From Chionis minor (taxonomy: Eukaryota; Chordata; Aves; Charadriiformes; Chionididae), in the NCBI GenBank assembly GCA_013398295.1, contig VZSF01007302.1:759547-823546 (forward strand): 64,000 nucleotides of DNA, given 5' to 3'. Positions 46,720 to 58,662 of the stretch are shown piece after piece. The notes under the pieces are model-generated. The model saw only the letters and a list, made by a program, of their open reading frames with translations. It ran no database searches and was not told the origin of the DNA. How positions within the stretch are numbered: position 1 is the first letter of the stretch; every line of letters begins with the position of its first letter. Made by a program: the position numbers and the translations under genes.

Positions 46720-49198
46720 CTCTGCTTGCATCTCACAGAAATGTCAAGGAATTCTACAACCTAAAGTTGTCCTGTTTTTTCTGCTAAGAAGCTCGCAGTC
46801 TTCAAAGGTATCAAGTAATAATATGGATATTTATATAAAAGGCACTAAGTACATATTTTCTGTAGCTAATTATTAATATCTGTAGCAACATTCGAACAAG
46901 CTGGACAGCAATGTACCCTGGTCCCTGTGACAAATCTGCAATTCAAACCTTTGAATTTCCCATCAGCCCCTACCCAGTAGTATAAATGATTATTTTTTTT
47001 GGTGAAGTGGCTCGAAAACCAGGGCTGTTTGGAACAGCATCACCGTGCAAATTGTGCCATCCTGGAAGTCTGTTAGGGGACCCTCTGCTGCCCCCCTTCT
47101 TTCCTGTCATCACCAAGGACCGTTGCCCGAGTGCCATGGTTGGGTCTAGTTTTGGGAATGTGGCACAGGGAGAGACTCTGTCTCTGGAGGAGCCTGGTTT
47201 TGTAGCGAACATCTCACTTACCCGTCCCACGTTTCCCCCCGTGCAGAGCTGCCTGGGCCAGTTCTGCACAGCTAGTGAAATAAGGCAGTGGCTCCGCAGG
47301 AGGGACTGAAGCTCCCAGATGCCATCAACCACCATGAGGAGTGGATACGTACAGCTAAGGACACCAGTGCTTTTCACTGTCCTTCCTAACCCAGTTACAG
47401 ACTCCCTATGATGAACACCGAGAGACAGAACTAGAAAAGGCTACGGGTGCCTACCACAGGATTTGGGCAGACACTTAGGCCTGTACTATACCATTAGATA
47501 CTATTTAGGCATCTAATGCCACTTGGTGACCATTAGATACTCATTACTTCCCTCTTGGGTTGGCAGATATGCTAGGTAGATCTGTCCTGTTGTGGAAGTT
47601 GGGAGAGATGCTCGAAGAGCATGTCAGATGGCACAAGACACCTATATGGGGACAAGAGAGTTGAGCCACTCATGCCAGTGTTTGCAATTGCAGCCCAGCG
47701 TCCTGTTGTTGAGCGGCCTTTTTACCCTGGAGGTTCTGCCTCCCAGGATGCCATCAGTCCTGCTCCCGCACGTGCAAAGAACTGATCCTGAAATGAGCAG
47801 AGCTATACCAAGGTACAGTTAACATGAGATTGTGTCTCATGGGTGGGGAAGAAGACATGCATGCACCTTTTGTATAACACTTACTGATTGAAATCCCGAC
47901 CTTAGGAAGAAATCCAGGAAGATGGAGAATATGGACTCTTGGTATAACTGGGCAAATCCCACCGCTTCTTTGTACTTAACTCAGGAAAACTGAAGCAAGT
48001 TAAATGCAGGCTGAGGATACCTAACCCATCCATCTCACTTCTACCCCACCTTTGTGAGGAATGCAGAGTCGTTGCCTGTCTCCAAAGCCCAATGGATGTT
48101 AGAGAAATAGTCGCATAGTTCAGCTGTTCAGCATATGTCCCTCTGCTTGGAGACCAAAGCAAAGCTGAGCTCCAGATCGGTACAACTTGATTTTAAAGAT
48201 GAGGCTCAGTTTGAGATTTGGACATCTGACTGTCTGAGCTGGTTTTGTGGTCAAGGGAAATCTAGTCAATGCAGTCCATGGAGCCTAGAGAGCAGCTGGG
48301 CTGAGCAGATTTAAAGATCTAATTTAAAGGGAGCTGAAGAGGTCTGTAGGCGTCAGTGAGTGCAATTCCATTATGGCCAATACAACCAGAGCCCAAATAT
48401 GAGTTACTGCAACTGGGACCTTTGGGGGTGAAGTGGTGATAAAGAGGAAATGGATAATACACCTCTCTATATTAGGTGCCTAAAATCCCCTTAAATTGGG
48501 ATTTAAAAGGACTGAATAAGGGCAACTAGAGGGTCAGGAATGGCTTTTAGCTGTTGTATGGTCAACACATGGTAAAAGTTAAAGTCTGAACTTGCCCGAG
48601 TGTGTCTGGGCCGGCTCTTGCACAAGTAGCCATTCGCTCGGCATCGCCTTCCACTTAAGGGGGGGAAAGGAGGACATGAGTGAGGCAGCTCTGTGCTCAT
48701 TCAAGTGAAAACTTAAGCATCTAAACGGTGACAGTGAGCTGAATTGCATTCAGTTCTCGGATTGATTTTTTGCACATTTCAGTACTGCCACTCCCAAATT
48801 CCCTGCACTCTCTCACTGCACGCAAAAATTAATGCTCCACTCGTTCTTAGCACCTGTGTGCCAAACCTCTGTGAAAGCACTGGATGTAGAAAGGAGCCAA
48901 AAAATGCCCTGTAACATTCTTTACAGTGCTGTTTAATAGGTTTCCTGTATAATGCTATTTTTTTTCCTGGACTGTGGCTGCGATGGGGCTATGTGGTGTT
49001 TTGTTCGTGCCCTAAAAGCTGCTCCTCTCTCGGACACTTTTCCTTTTGCACTGTTGAGTTGGTTTCTTGCCATTTCAGCAGCAATAGTGATGTTATTGCA
49101 ATGTGTAATTTAATACCTGGAAAATGAGGCAGCACTGGGACAGTCTTGGAAGTGCGGTCCTGAAATCTGTAGGTCTCTCCTTGATCAGCAGCTTCCCA

Positions 49199-49236
49199 AG
49201 AGAGAGAGAGATGCATTTTGCTGTCATATATATATG
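49199..49236. repeat. Short (AG)6 and (AT)5 microsatellites
   Basis: (AG)n at 49199-49210 and, 15 bp on, the palindromic CATATATATATATG at 49225-49236 (in effect a self-complementary AT run). Confidence 0.9.
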
Positions 49237-52200
49237 TCCAACTGTGACTTTTACTCACTGTATGTTTTCCTGTGGCATTTAATACTGTACAGTATCCTTG
49301 TAGATGATGCTGGCATGTGACCACGTAGGCAGGTTTCAGTTTGTCGTTGCAGTTGACAATGCACCAAGTAAGGTGGATAAGGCAAAAAATGCAAGTGACC
49401 CGGATACCCAGAGCTCTGGATAAAATGAGACTCTGTAGGAGAGAGATGTGTGTACAGGACCAGGAGGAAATCTGTTGTCCTTGAAATGAAGTTTTTCAAC
49501 TATGCCTTCTATGCTAGTGGGAAGAGAGAGACTAATACACCATGAGCTGGTACTTCTATTAATCCCAGGATTTTTTAGACCTGGCAGACTGTAAGAAATC
49601 TCAGTGTAGCAATGTAAGACAGCTTTGGGACAGAGGGTATTTCAGGAAGGAATAAGAAGACACTGGAGCTGGGGCAATTGTGACTTCACAACAAGCACCC
49701 TGTTTTTATAGCACTCTTCATTTTCAGGAGAGCTATGTGGTGCTGGTGTGTCCTGCCAAACAAAGACAATTGAGAAAGCAATTCAGCCTTTTACTAACTT
49801 TTGGACTGACAAGGACCCTTTTTCTGAGGTTCATGAAGATAAATCTCGAAGTACAAATGTTATTTTCCTGCAAGACACACTTGGGGGGGAAAAAAGACAG
49901 GTTGTTTACAGGAACCTATGGCAACTGAATTTCCCACCTGGGTGAGAACAATTTAATTGTATGTTGCATGCCAGAGAAACAATGGGTTTGCACTTAAAAT
50001 TAAATGTAGTGTCTTGAGCGATTAGTACATACAAGCTGAGATTGGAGGCACTCTGATCCTCCCGCCATGGCTTTCTGGCACTAACACGCAGAACAACAAT
50101 GGGTGACTTGATCCTGATTTCTGTTTTTCCTCTTATTATTCCACTGACTTGACCAAGAGATACACAAGTACTGATTTAATTCAGCACCCATTATGCCTAA
50201 AGTCTGTGCATTGTATAGGCATAGAAAGACGACATATGGATCCCTTCTGACTTTATGACCTCTGTGAAGTTACATGCTTTGCACATGCATCTTTCAGTCA
50301 ATTTATTACAGTCATGTTTTATATATACAAAACCCAACGTGAGATCAAAATACTTGAACAAAATGGCTTGTGTTGATTCTGGGAACAGAGAAGCTCCAAA
50401 TATATTACAAAAAGCTGTGGGTGGGTACTACCCCAAAGTGCTTGCAGTAGGGGAAATTGCTAAACAAATACATAATCATGGAGCTTGAATAGAATTGAAA
50501 ATTAGAGGTCCATCAAAACTGAAAATGCTGTTGTTAATATGAATGTTGGAATATGTTTGCAAGTGCTGATTTCAGTAGCATTTGAAACTAACTCCCTTTC
50601 TCCCTGTCTAGCGTGTCATCTGTTTTAGGAATGCGGGTGCACTACAATGGGAAAAAAGGGTAAATAACGTTTGGTTTTGTTGGAATTATGAATTTACTGT
50701 GGATACTGACACAAACTACTTAATTCTAAATCCTTTTTGGGATCATGTTGTCTTTTCTAGAGAGGTCTTGTAATGGACTTCCATTGTTATGGCAGTGGTC
50801 AGAGGTGCTTCAGAGCTGTCTCAAACTGGTGTCCGAAACAGAAGAGGTCAAGGCAATCTACACATCTTGGTGTGACCTCTGATCCAAAAAGCTTCAGCCA
50901 GCTGGGCAAAAAAAACCTAGTGCTGGGCAGACAGATTCTGAAACCCAGTTTCTGCCCATTATAAGATGACAAACACCACTCTCTTAAGAAGAGCCATTTT
51001 GTATGTTTCGTATGGCACCGATTGCTTCTTCTTGGGAACCTGCCATCGGCCAGCTAACAGGAGGTCTCGGCATATTGCCGTCCTGCTGCACGGCCTTTTC
51101 AGAAAAGTTCAACCCTCTCTCTAATAAGGTTGTTGTCAGGAGGACTTCGTGGTTTCTCCTAAAGGAGGCACTGTGAACCCATACTGCAAGACAGGTATAC
51201 AACTTTGGCCTTGCTTCCACTTAGAGAGAAGGACTTAATTTCACCTGTAGCAGGTATAAATGTTTGCTGCCCAGCTCCAAATGTGGATACAAGGCAAAGT
51301 GACACCTAAGAGAATGCCTGCTGCAATTTAAATCACCGATTTAGATGCCCCCTAACTGTTTACAAGCCCCCAGTAAATGGGCTAATGTCAAGAGGAGATG
51401 ATGCGTGTGCCTGCTCTTCTGAAGGTGGCTTGTTACCCAATAATATAAATGTCTTAAACCTGAAACAATATTGGTTAAGCTAAACATGTTGATTCAGTGG
51501 AATTTGCTATCCAGCAGAAATGTATCTATTTGATGATACCTTGCAAAAATAAATTAACAGCTTTCCTTTGACTCTCTTATTGACATTTTCTGCTCAGTAA
51601 GAGCAAAATCAAAACAATAACATTCAATTTTGTCAGAGTGAAATAATTGGTGCTAGTGCAGCCTGAAAAGAAATTTAGAGGTGTTTTTCTTTGGATGAAA
51701 ATTCTAATTTTCAGCAACCTCATTCATATTTTTTAATGATAACTTGAATGGAAATTAGAATGTTGCAACAAGCCCTACATGCAAAATCCCTGTTTACCTG
51801 GTAAATATGAATGTATTTGAATGCCATAATGGAATTTGGCTTTATTAGTCACTCTGTAGAGGAGATGATAAATGCTGAAGTCTAGCCAACTTCTGTTAGT
51901 ATTGATAGGCTTACCTATGCTTAGGCTGATCAGTGTCTTAAATGTTCTAGGGAGATACATAGAATTAGAGGCTTTGACCTAATTTGGTGTATTCCACCTG
52001 GACTGCACTATACGCGCTTGAGCTTAGGGAAAGATTTAACAATTTATCAGAGTGCCAATTAGAGATAGTTTTGCAATACCCATTTCCATCATTTTGGACC
52101 AAAATGTTGTGAGATTTGCACAGCTTTCAACCTCAGTGTTAGTCTTAATTCAGCTGTGAGTGAGATTTCACAATCTGCTCCAGGGCTCTGATGCTTCCCT

Positions 52201-52796
52201 CTTCCTTTGGCACTGTGAATTTCTTCTCTTGCTTAAAATACTTACTCTGTTCCCACAGACACTTGCAACTTGCTAAAAGTTTGTAAAAGTCTGAGTATCC
52301 CAGCATGGTTAGATAATCTTTAAATAGCCCCCATTTTAGTCAAAGAGCAGATTTCCATGAGCTCCAGGGAACTCTAGGACAGGATTCCGTTGCCTGAACA
52401 CAGGCATCTGGTGCCACTACTCTACATGGGGATCTGTGGGTGGCTCCCAGAGACGATCCAGGATTTATGAGAAGCAGCAGAGGCTCTAGAGGCTGGGCAG
52501 CATACTCCCACAGTGTCTGAGATTACAATAGGTGCTGAGATGTTTAGGCAGCTGAACTGGGAATTGAATAGGGCTGTACATTTTGGTTCTTGCCACATTT
52601 GTTCATTAAAAATGTTTTTGAAAAGGTCTTTTCCCTCCCATCTCATCTTTGCTCTCAATTTGTTCATGCACTAATCAGGGAGAGCTTCTGCAGCCAAATT
52701 TACTTTATCCATCCTGTAACAGTAAGATTTATTTTCATAGCCTGTAACTAGATCTCACTGGGAACAAAGATGTTTGGGAGCAAGTTTACAATGAAT

Positions 52797-52830
52797 GGGG
52801 TTTTTTGGGTTTGTTTTTGGGTTTGTTTTT
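52797..52830. repeat. GGGTTTGTTTTT tandem repeat
   Basis: Two exact 12-bp units (52807-52818 and 52819-52830) are preceded by a degenerate G4T6 copy. Confidence 0.9.
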
Positions 52831-54551
52831 CTTAAATTATCAGCAGGATCAAACCAAACCCTAGAATGAGGCTATATTTTGGTTAAAACTTGACCAAATC
52901 TGGTTTTCACTCATAACCATGGGGCTCATCTGTAATTCTCTTGAAGTCTGCCACCTGTTCTAGCTCACCCAGCTAGTTTGTCTTATTTCTTTAATTTGTT
53001 GTGATAGCTAATTAGAGGGAGAGAGACTCTTTCAGTGGGTGATTAATTCCTCCCCCTCCCATTTTAGCATCAACTGAATCGCTCTCTAGAGACAGCTGTC
53101 TCTTTCCATAGCCTGGGAAACTCATTTAGACCAGAATCTAAACTTAGGGTAGAGAAAGGTCCTCCAAGTGACTTGACCAGGGTTTCTCGGGGGGTCAGTG
53201 GCAGAGGAAGGAGGGAAATTTGTGTCTCCTGCAATCCGATGCACTTACCATCCACTTTGCTTGAAAGCAGCCTAACTTGTATGTACAGCATTAACAAGCC
53301 TCTTAGAAATATCTCTCCCATGGCAATTCTTGTCTAGAGAGTGAAAATCAGAGTGGAGGGTTGTTTTTTTTAAATGTATGTAACATGCCAGGATCATATA
53401 ATGGAAACAAGTCAGGGGCAAAACACTGGCGGAGGCTGAATTCAATTCAGGGAATGGAATCTGCTCCTATGTAATAGCAACAGCCGGAGAAAAAAAAGTT
53501 ATCAGATACAAGGCAATTTCAATTCATTAAAAATGTATGTGCACTCTCCAAAACACACTATCATGGGAAAATCAACAAATATGAAAACAAACTCATCAGG
53601 ACTATTGCTGTAATTGAGTAAGTGATCCTGTTGTTAATCGGAAACACATAACTAATTCAGAAAGCACATGTCATAGTCAGACACCGCAGATAATGTGATT
53701 AACGCATATATACGTTCACTCAGACTCATTACTGTGCTGAATCTTTCAATTTAAGCACACTGAGTTATCACCTCATTCCTCAAAGGTAACATTCACACCA
53801 TTCTTAATTATGTCTGGTTGGGCAAGAGTCAACATTAAGGTGATTCATCAAAGGCAGGAAAAGTGATTATTTTTATTACTTCCTGCAGTTTTCCCAGGCT
53901 GGTCCTACAGCCCAGCTCAACTCTAATACCAGATCTTGTCAAGTTTTGGATACTGGGACCGGTGATTCCCCTTTTCACTTGTAAAACTCTAGGCTCAAGT
54001 TCCAAAGTGATTTAAGTGCCTGAGACCGTTGCGAGGTGTGCAGGCAGGCTGGATGACTTGCTCCCTGTGAAATTGGTTGCAGACCCATGAAGGGTCATGT
54101 TTGAAAAGTCTGTTTATCGGCTGTCTGTATCACCCAGAACCTCAGGTGGTAGGGTCAGCCCATGGCTTGCCTCCAGGTGCTCCCACCTCTGCTTCCAACC
54201 ATTCCCAGAGCCATCCCAGGTCTCAAAAATGCAGGAACTGGGCCAAAATCCCATGCCAGGGGCAGAACGTTTGGGTCTACACCCCGTCATGCCTCATAGT
54301 AGGACAAGCTGAACTACATGGTCGTGTCTGGTGCAGCACTTCCGTGCCTGTGGCTGCAGCCAAGACCCATCGCTCCGTAGGAGCAAACTGAATTGCTTCG
54401 GCCATAGGGCTGCTGTGGGAAACCAGCTTTTAACACCCAGTGGGTTTTAAACTGAGCAGCACACTGCCCTTTATTCCTCAGTGACTAGGTGTAGGAACTA
54501 CCCTGGGGAAAGAGGGGCTCTGTTTCGTGCATATTACTGCAGCTTAAATAC

Positions 54552-54700
54552 ATAGAATCATAGAATCACAGAATCACTTGGGTTGGAAGAGACCTTCAAG
54601 ATCATCCAGTCCAACCATAAACGTATGCCAAAACCACCCCTAAACCATGTCCCTCAGCACCACGTCTGCCTGTCTTTTAAATACCTCCAGGGACGGCATG
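54552..54700 (-). mobile_element. CR1 LINE 3' end
   Basis: The tail (ATAGAATCATAGAATCACAGAATCA on plus) is followed by 'cttgggttggaagagaccttcaagatcatccagtccaacc', 'ccctaaaccatgtccctcagcaccacg' and 'tgtcttttaaatacctccagggacgg'. The long TAGAATCA tail with three units suggests a relatively young copy. It is the same subfamily as 25877-26021, in the opposite orientation. Confidence 0.96.
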
Positions 54701-57700
54701 TTGCAATATAATATTTCCCCAGGCAGAGAGAGAAAATTATGGTGCCAAGGAGAGGGCTGTAGGTTTGATCGGAGGAAGGCTTTCAACTAGTCTTCAAGTT
54801 GCCTGGGAGATGTAGCCCTGAACTTCTATAGGTGTCCGGTGTGATTTTTCCAAACTCTTTCTCTGACTTGAAGTTCTGAAGTGGCTTTGCGCAGTCTGTA
54901 ACCAAGTTCTAAATCGGGTCCTGTCCAAATTCCCACCAGTTGTAAGCAAGAAAGACCTAATTGCAGTTCATGCACCATCAGGCAAAGAGTCCTGTCCATA
55001 TGAGAAATGGCAAAAAGTCCTAAAAAGACCTTGTTAGGGTCAAATCTTTAGCTGCTGGAAATTAGCACAGCTTGATTATTACCTACATGCGTTGTGTGTC
55101 AAATACCATCTGAAAACCTGACCCTGTAGCTGAAAGCTCCCTGTTCTGCTTGCTTTTTCTAGGCTATTAGCTGAGCTCCAGTGTCAAGCTGAGTAAAGCC
55201 AGCTAATGAAAGCATCTCTCTCTGGAGGGGGTTATGCCTTTCTGTTGAAAGGAATATGTTCCTGTGCACATTTGGAGATAACCGTCCTTACTGCTTCCTG
55301 ATGGCTGGGTGAAATGTGGTCACCTGCCCGAGGGCAGACAGCTTCCTCAACCACCCAGGCATGTACAAGGGCTTCAGGTGGAGGGACAGCAATAAAAAGC
55401 AGCCAGAAGCATTCTGTGGGAAGGAAATGAGCGGCACCACCCCTGCGTACTGTGCGTGAAGTGGGAGACCTGAACAGATCTGTGTCCCCAGTGCGGTGAT
55501 GTTACAATCCAGCCGGTGGTTCCCTGGCAATTAATTTTTTTTAATGTTGGAATATGCTGAACCAGAAATAGCAGAAGACCTCTTTGTATCCACAGCCCTT
55601 GTCCTTTTGATATCTTCCAGTTAGCCTTATATTTTAATGATTCTGAGTTGACCTATGTAGAAATGTCCAGAAATTATCCGCTGATGGTATCTGTAGCTCA
55701 AAACTGCCTCACCTGAGGCAAACTTGAGCTACTGGCTGTAACACTCCTTGCATCCAAGATATACTCCTGTCTTTCCGAGCTTATCTTATTGATTTCAACT
55801 TAATTAACTAGATTGGTAAATCATACCATTAGATGCAAAAATGCTAACACATGCAACCATTATGGTTTTCAAGTATTAACTCATAGGGGCAGCTAAAAAT
55901 ACAAAATAACTGCTCTATCCACCTGAAATTGCTCTTCCAGTCTTGCAATGACCTTGCAATACGTTTTTCCCTTACCTCTGCTCTGGGCTTGTGTTGTGCA
56001 TAGTTCCTCACCGAGTCTTAAGAGGTACCTGAGAAGAAAATGTCATATAGGCAAAGAACCAGGCATCTTGTAATCATATTTCGTATTGATTGGGAAATGC
56101 TGGAGCAATATGCAATTGAAGGCGTCTGAAAGGAATGAAATGCCACCTGGTGACCCTCACAATTAATGTGCTGGGACCATAATAATTAGGAGGTTCCATG
56201 CAGCAACACAGCACCGTGACTTCTGGTTTAATTTCACAAGTGGTTCCATTTTGTCACTTTAGAAAAGTGGCTCAGAGGATTGAGGAGGATTTTTTTAATT
56301 ATTCCCCATCCCTTCTTCTCTCTTGCTGCCTCCCCTCCTCTGCTAGTAATGCAAATTCAAAGTGAGCCAGAAGAGAACGACTGGAGATCACAAATTTTGT
56401 TTATATTTTTTTTTATTCCTAGTGTTGAGCATCCAAGGCTGTTACTGTGTCACAGAAATATGTTTCAGCTTGCTTTTTTGTTCCAGGGTTGATTGGTGTA
56501 TTTTTGTTGCATAGGACTGTTGTTGTTTGTGGGCCTTTGCGAACTTTGTGATCAAATACTGCAGACAGTGAGTCCTACTAACACTGTGGCTTGGTAACGG
56601 TTGCAATTATGTCAAAATGTCCTCAAACCCTTCCTAGTTTTCAAAAGATGGCTCCGGTGACAGGAGCCACATTTTGTTTGCATGCACTCCTTCTGGAACG
56701 AGAAAAGACCAGGGTGATCATAAAGATGCCAGCTCCAGTTATTCAACCCTATGCCTCCGCCACAGAAATGGTTAGTTCCTTTCTTTTTATCTACAAAGGT
56801 ATTTTTATTGTGCTGTGTTTTATGTCCCTTAAGCCTGGCTTGTATTTTTGAGCTGCCACACTGCAGCAATGAGAAGGGAACACAGATTCATGAAGTGACC
56901 TGTTATGTGTGGTCACACAAATTTCTTCTGGCCTCTCCTAGACACCACTCCAACTTCAGCGCTCTCCTGTAGCATTGCCTGGTGATAAGCAGGCAGTTGA
57001 TGTTCAAATGTCCCAGAGGCTCATCTCTCTGGATGTTTTTGGGCTTGAAGAGTTGTTGTTCATTGTCCTTAAAACAGTGGTGAAACAGATTGGTCTTACA
57101 GCCTCAGAAGCGCTCTCTGGTCACCAGATGTAGCAGGTACATGAGCAGCTACTATTGAGTGTTTCCACTGCAAGGTGGTCCAAACAGCAGCCTTGAGCTG
57201 CTGGGCTGTGCGCCGAAAAATTCAGGGCATTTGACCTGTTAAGTGAAGGCATCTTTAAAATTTGCGGCTACTCTTATTTTCCGAGACTTCTGGTAATCCT
57301 GAGCTTGTAGAGGTCACGGCAATTTTGCTGGCGGCATGTTCTCATGGTCTTTGTGGTGCATCTTTGTTTTAAAGCTTGGAGGGTATAACAGCAGTAGGAA
57401 CCTTCTGTAGCAAAGCAGTGAAAACTTTCCTGAGCTCAGTAGCTTCCCCAAAATTCTGCTTTCTAGCAGTCTTTTCAAGGGAAGTGAGATTACGTTTGGT
57501 GACTCACTGTGAAGAGGCTCTCAAGAAGTCCCAGGAAACGCTCTTTGAAATAATAGGGGCATCAAACAGCTGCAACAGAAAAGGAGCGCATTTAGCTTTG
57601 ATGTTTTTGATGCAGAACCAGTAATTTCATTGTTGGCCTTATTATGGCAGCAAAGCATGTATTAACAGGACATAATTTACTTTAAAAAGGAGAGCAAAAA

Positions 57701-58608
57701 TGTTTACTGTCTTCCTGGTAATGCAATCGGCCTGTTACATGATCATCTATCTGGCATGACGGCATCTATTTCTATGCAGATTTGTTATTTAAGCAAATTT
57801 TATGTAGGTGCAGGAGGGGAGGGGTGTTCTTTCTTTTAATGTACACCTATAATTTATTTAGATCAGAGCTTCCCTGCAGGGAAGTAAAAATAAAATCTTC
57901 ATATCTACTGCCTTACAAGAAGAGAGTTTGCAAAGACAGTCTCATTTCTTGTCTCCTTAGAGACAGCACTGACAGTGTGGGACTTTCTGTGCCCCTCTGA
58001 GCATTACTGAAATTGCTCTGCACATTAGGGCTGTTTGATCAGTGGAGCCATAACTTGGGTTTAGAAGCATTTTCCCTGGACTTAAAATATTAACAAAGGC
58101 TATTCCAGTTTATGGCATTCTTTTCTCTTGTGAGGAATGGTGAGGAACAGGCAGAAGGCTTAGGGAACCTTTAGCTCTTCCCTTCTCCAGTTAGACCAAT
58201 TTCTGCCACGGAAGTGCTATATGGACTCTTGCTTTCCTAATATATGTAGGACCAGGATCACCCTTAGAAGAAAAACAACTCCCAAGGGTGAGCTATGGCT
58301 TAGACAGACCTTTTGCTCCCCTGGAGGGGCACATTTCCTCAAACTCTGTGGTGAGCTCTCTATTTGGATAGGGACCCTTTTTAACTGGGATGAGATGTGG
58401 CCATACTGTGAATCTTTACTTGCAGACAGCCCTAGGCTAGACACCATGCTGAAAAGGTTGTGCTCTTCCTTGGACTTGAGATGGTGGCACCAATTCTGTG
58501 CAAAGCTGCTTAGTCCAGTGCTAAGCGAGGTCTCTTTGCAAAGCGACGCATCATACATACTTTAGCTATGGAACACTTTCCTGTGGTGGATGTTAAAAAT
58601 TTATACAG
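54701..58608. other. Unique sequence, no gene seen
   Basis: The frames at 58217-58565 on both strands (113 and 114 codons) mirror each other and have no recognisable motif. No repeat other than short T runs near 55529-55540 and 56402-56413. Confidence 0.45.
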
Positions 58609-58662
58609 ATTCATAGAATCATAGAAGGTTAGAGTTGGAAGGGACCTCAGAGATCATCTAGA
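58609..58662 (-). mobile_element. CR1 LINE, minimal 3' tail
   Basis: Only 54 bp remain: 'attcatagaatcatagaaggttagagttggaagggacctcagagatcatctag'. It is an extreme 5' truncation, or a longer copy later deleted, since similarity to CR1 stops sharply at 58662. Confidence 0.9.

Larger units (their letters stand above)
46720..54551. other. Unique sequence, no gene seen
   Basis: Longest repeat-free stretch of the window. It has short duplicated words at 47491-47541, small AG and AT repeats near 49200-49236, and a G/T tandem repeat at 52797-52830. The AT-rich parts 51480-51760 and 53520-53880 have the texture of conserved noncoding elements. Open frames are at most 135 codons (46970-47377 minus), without motifs. 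Confidence 0.45.
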
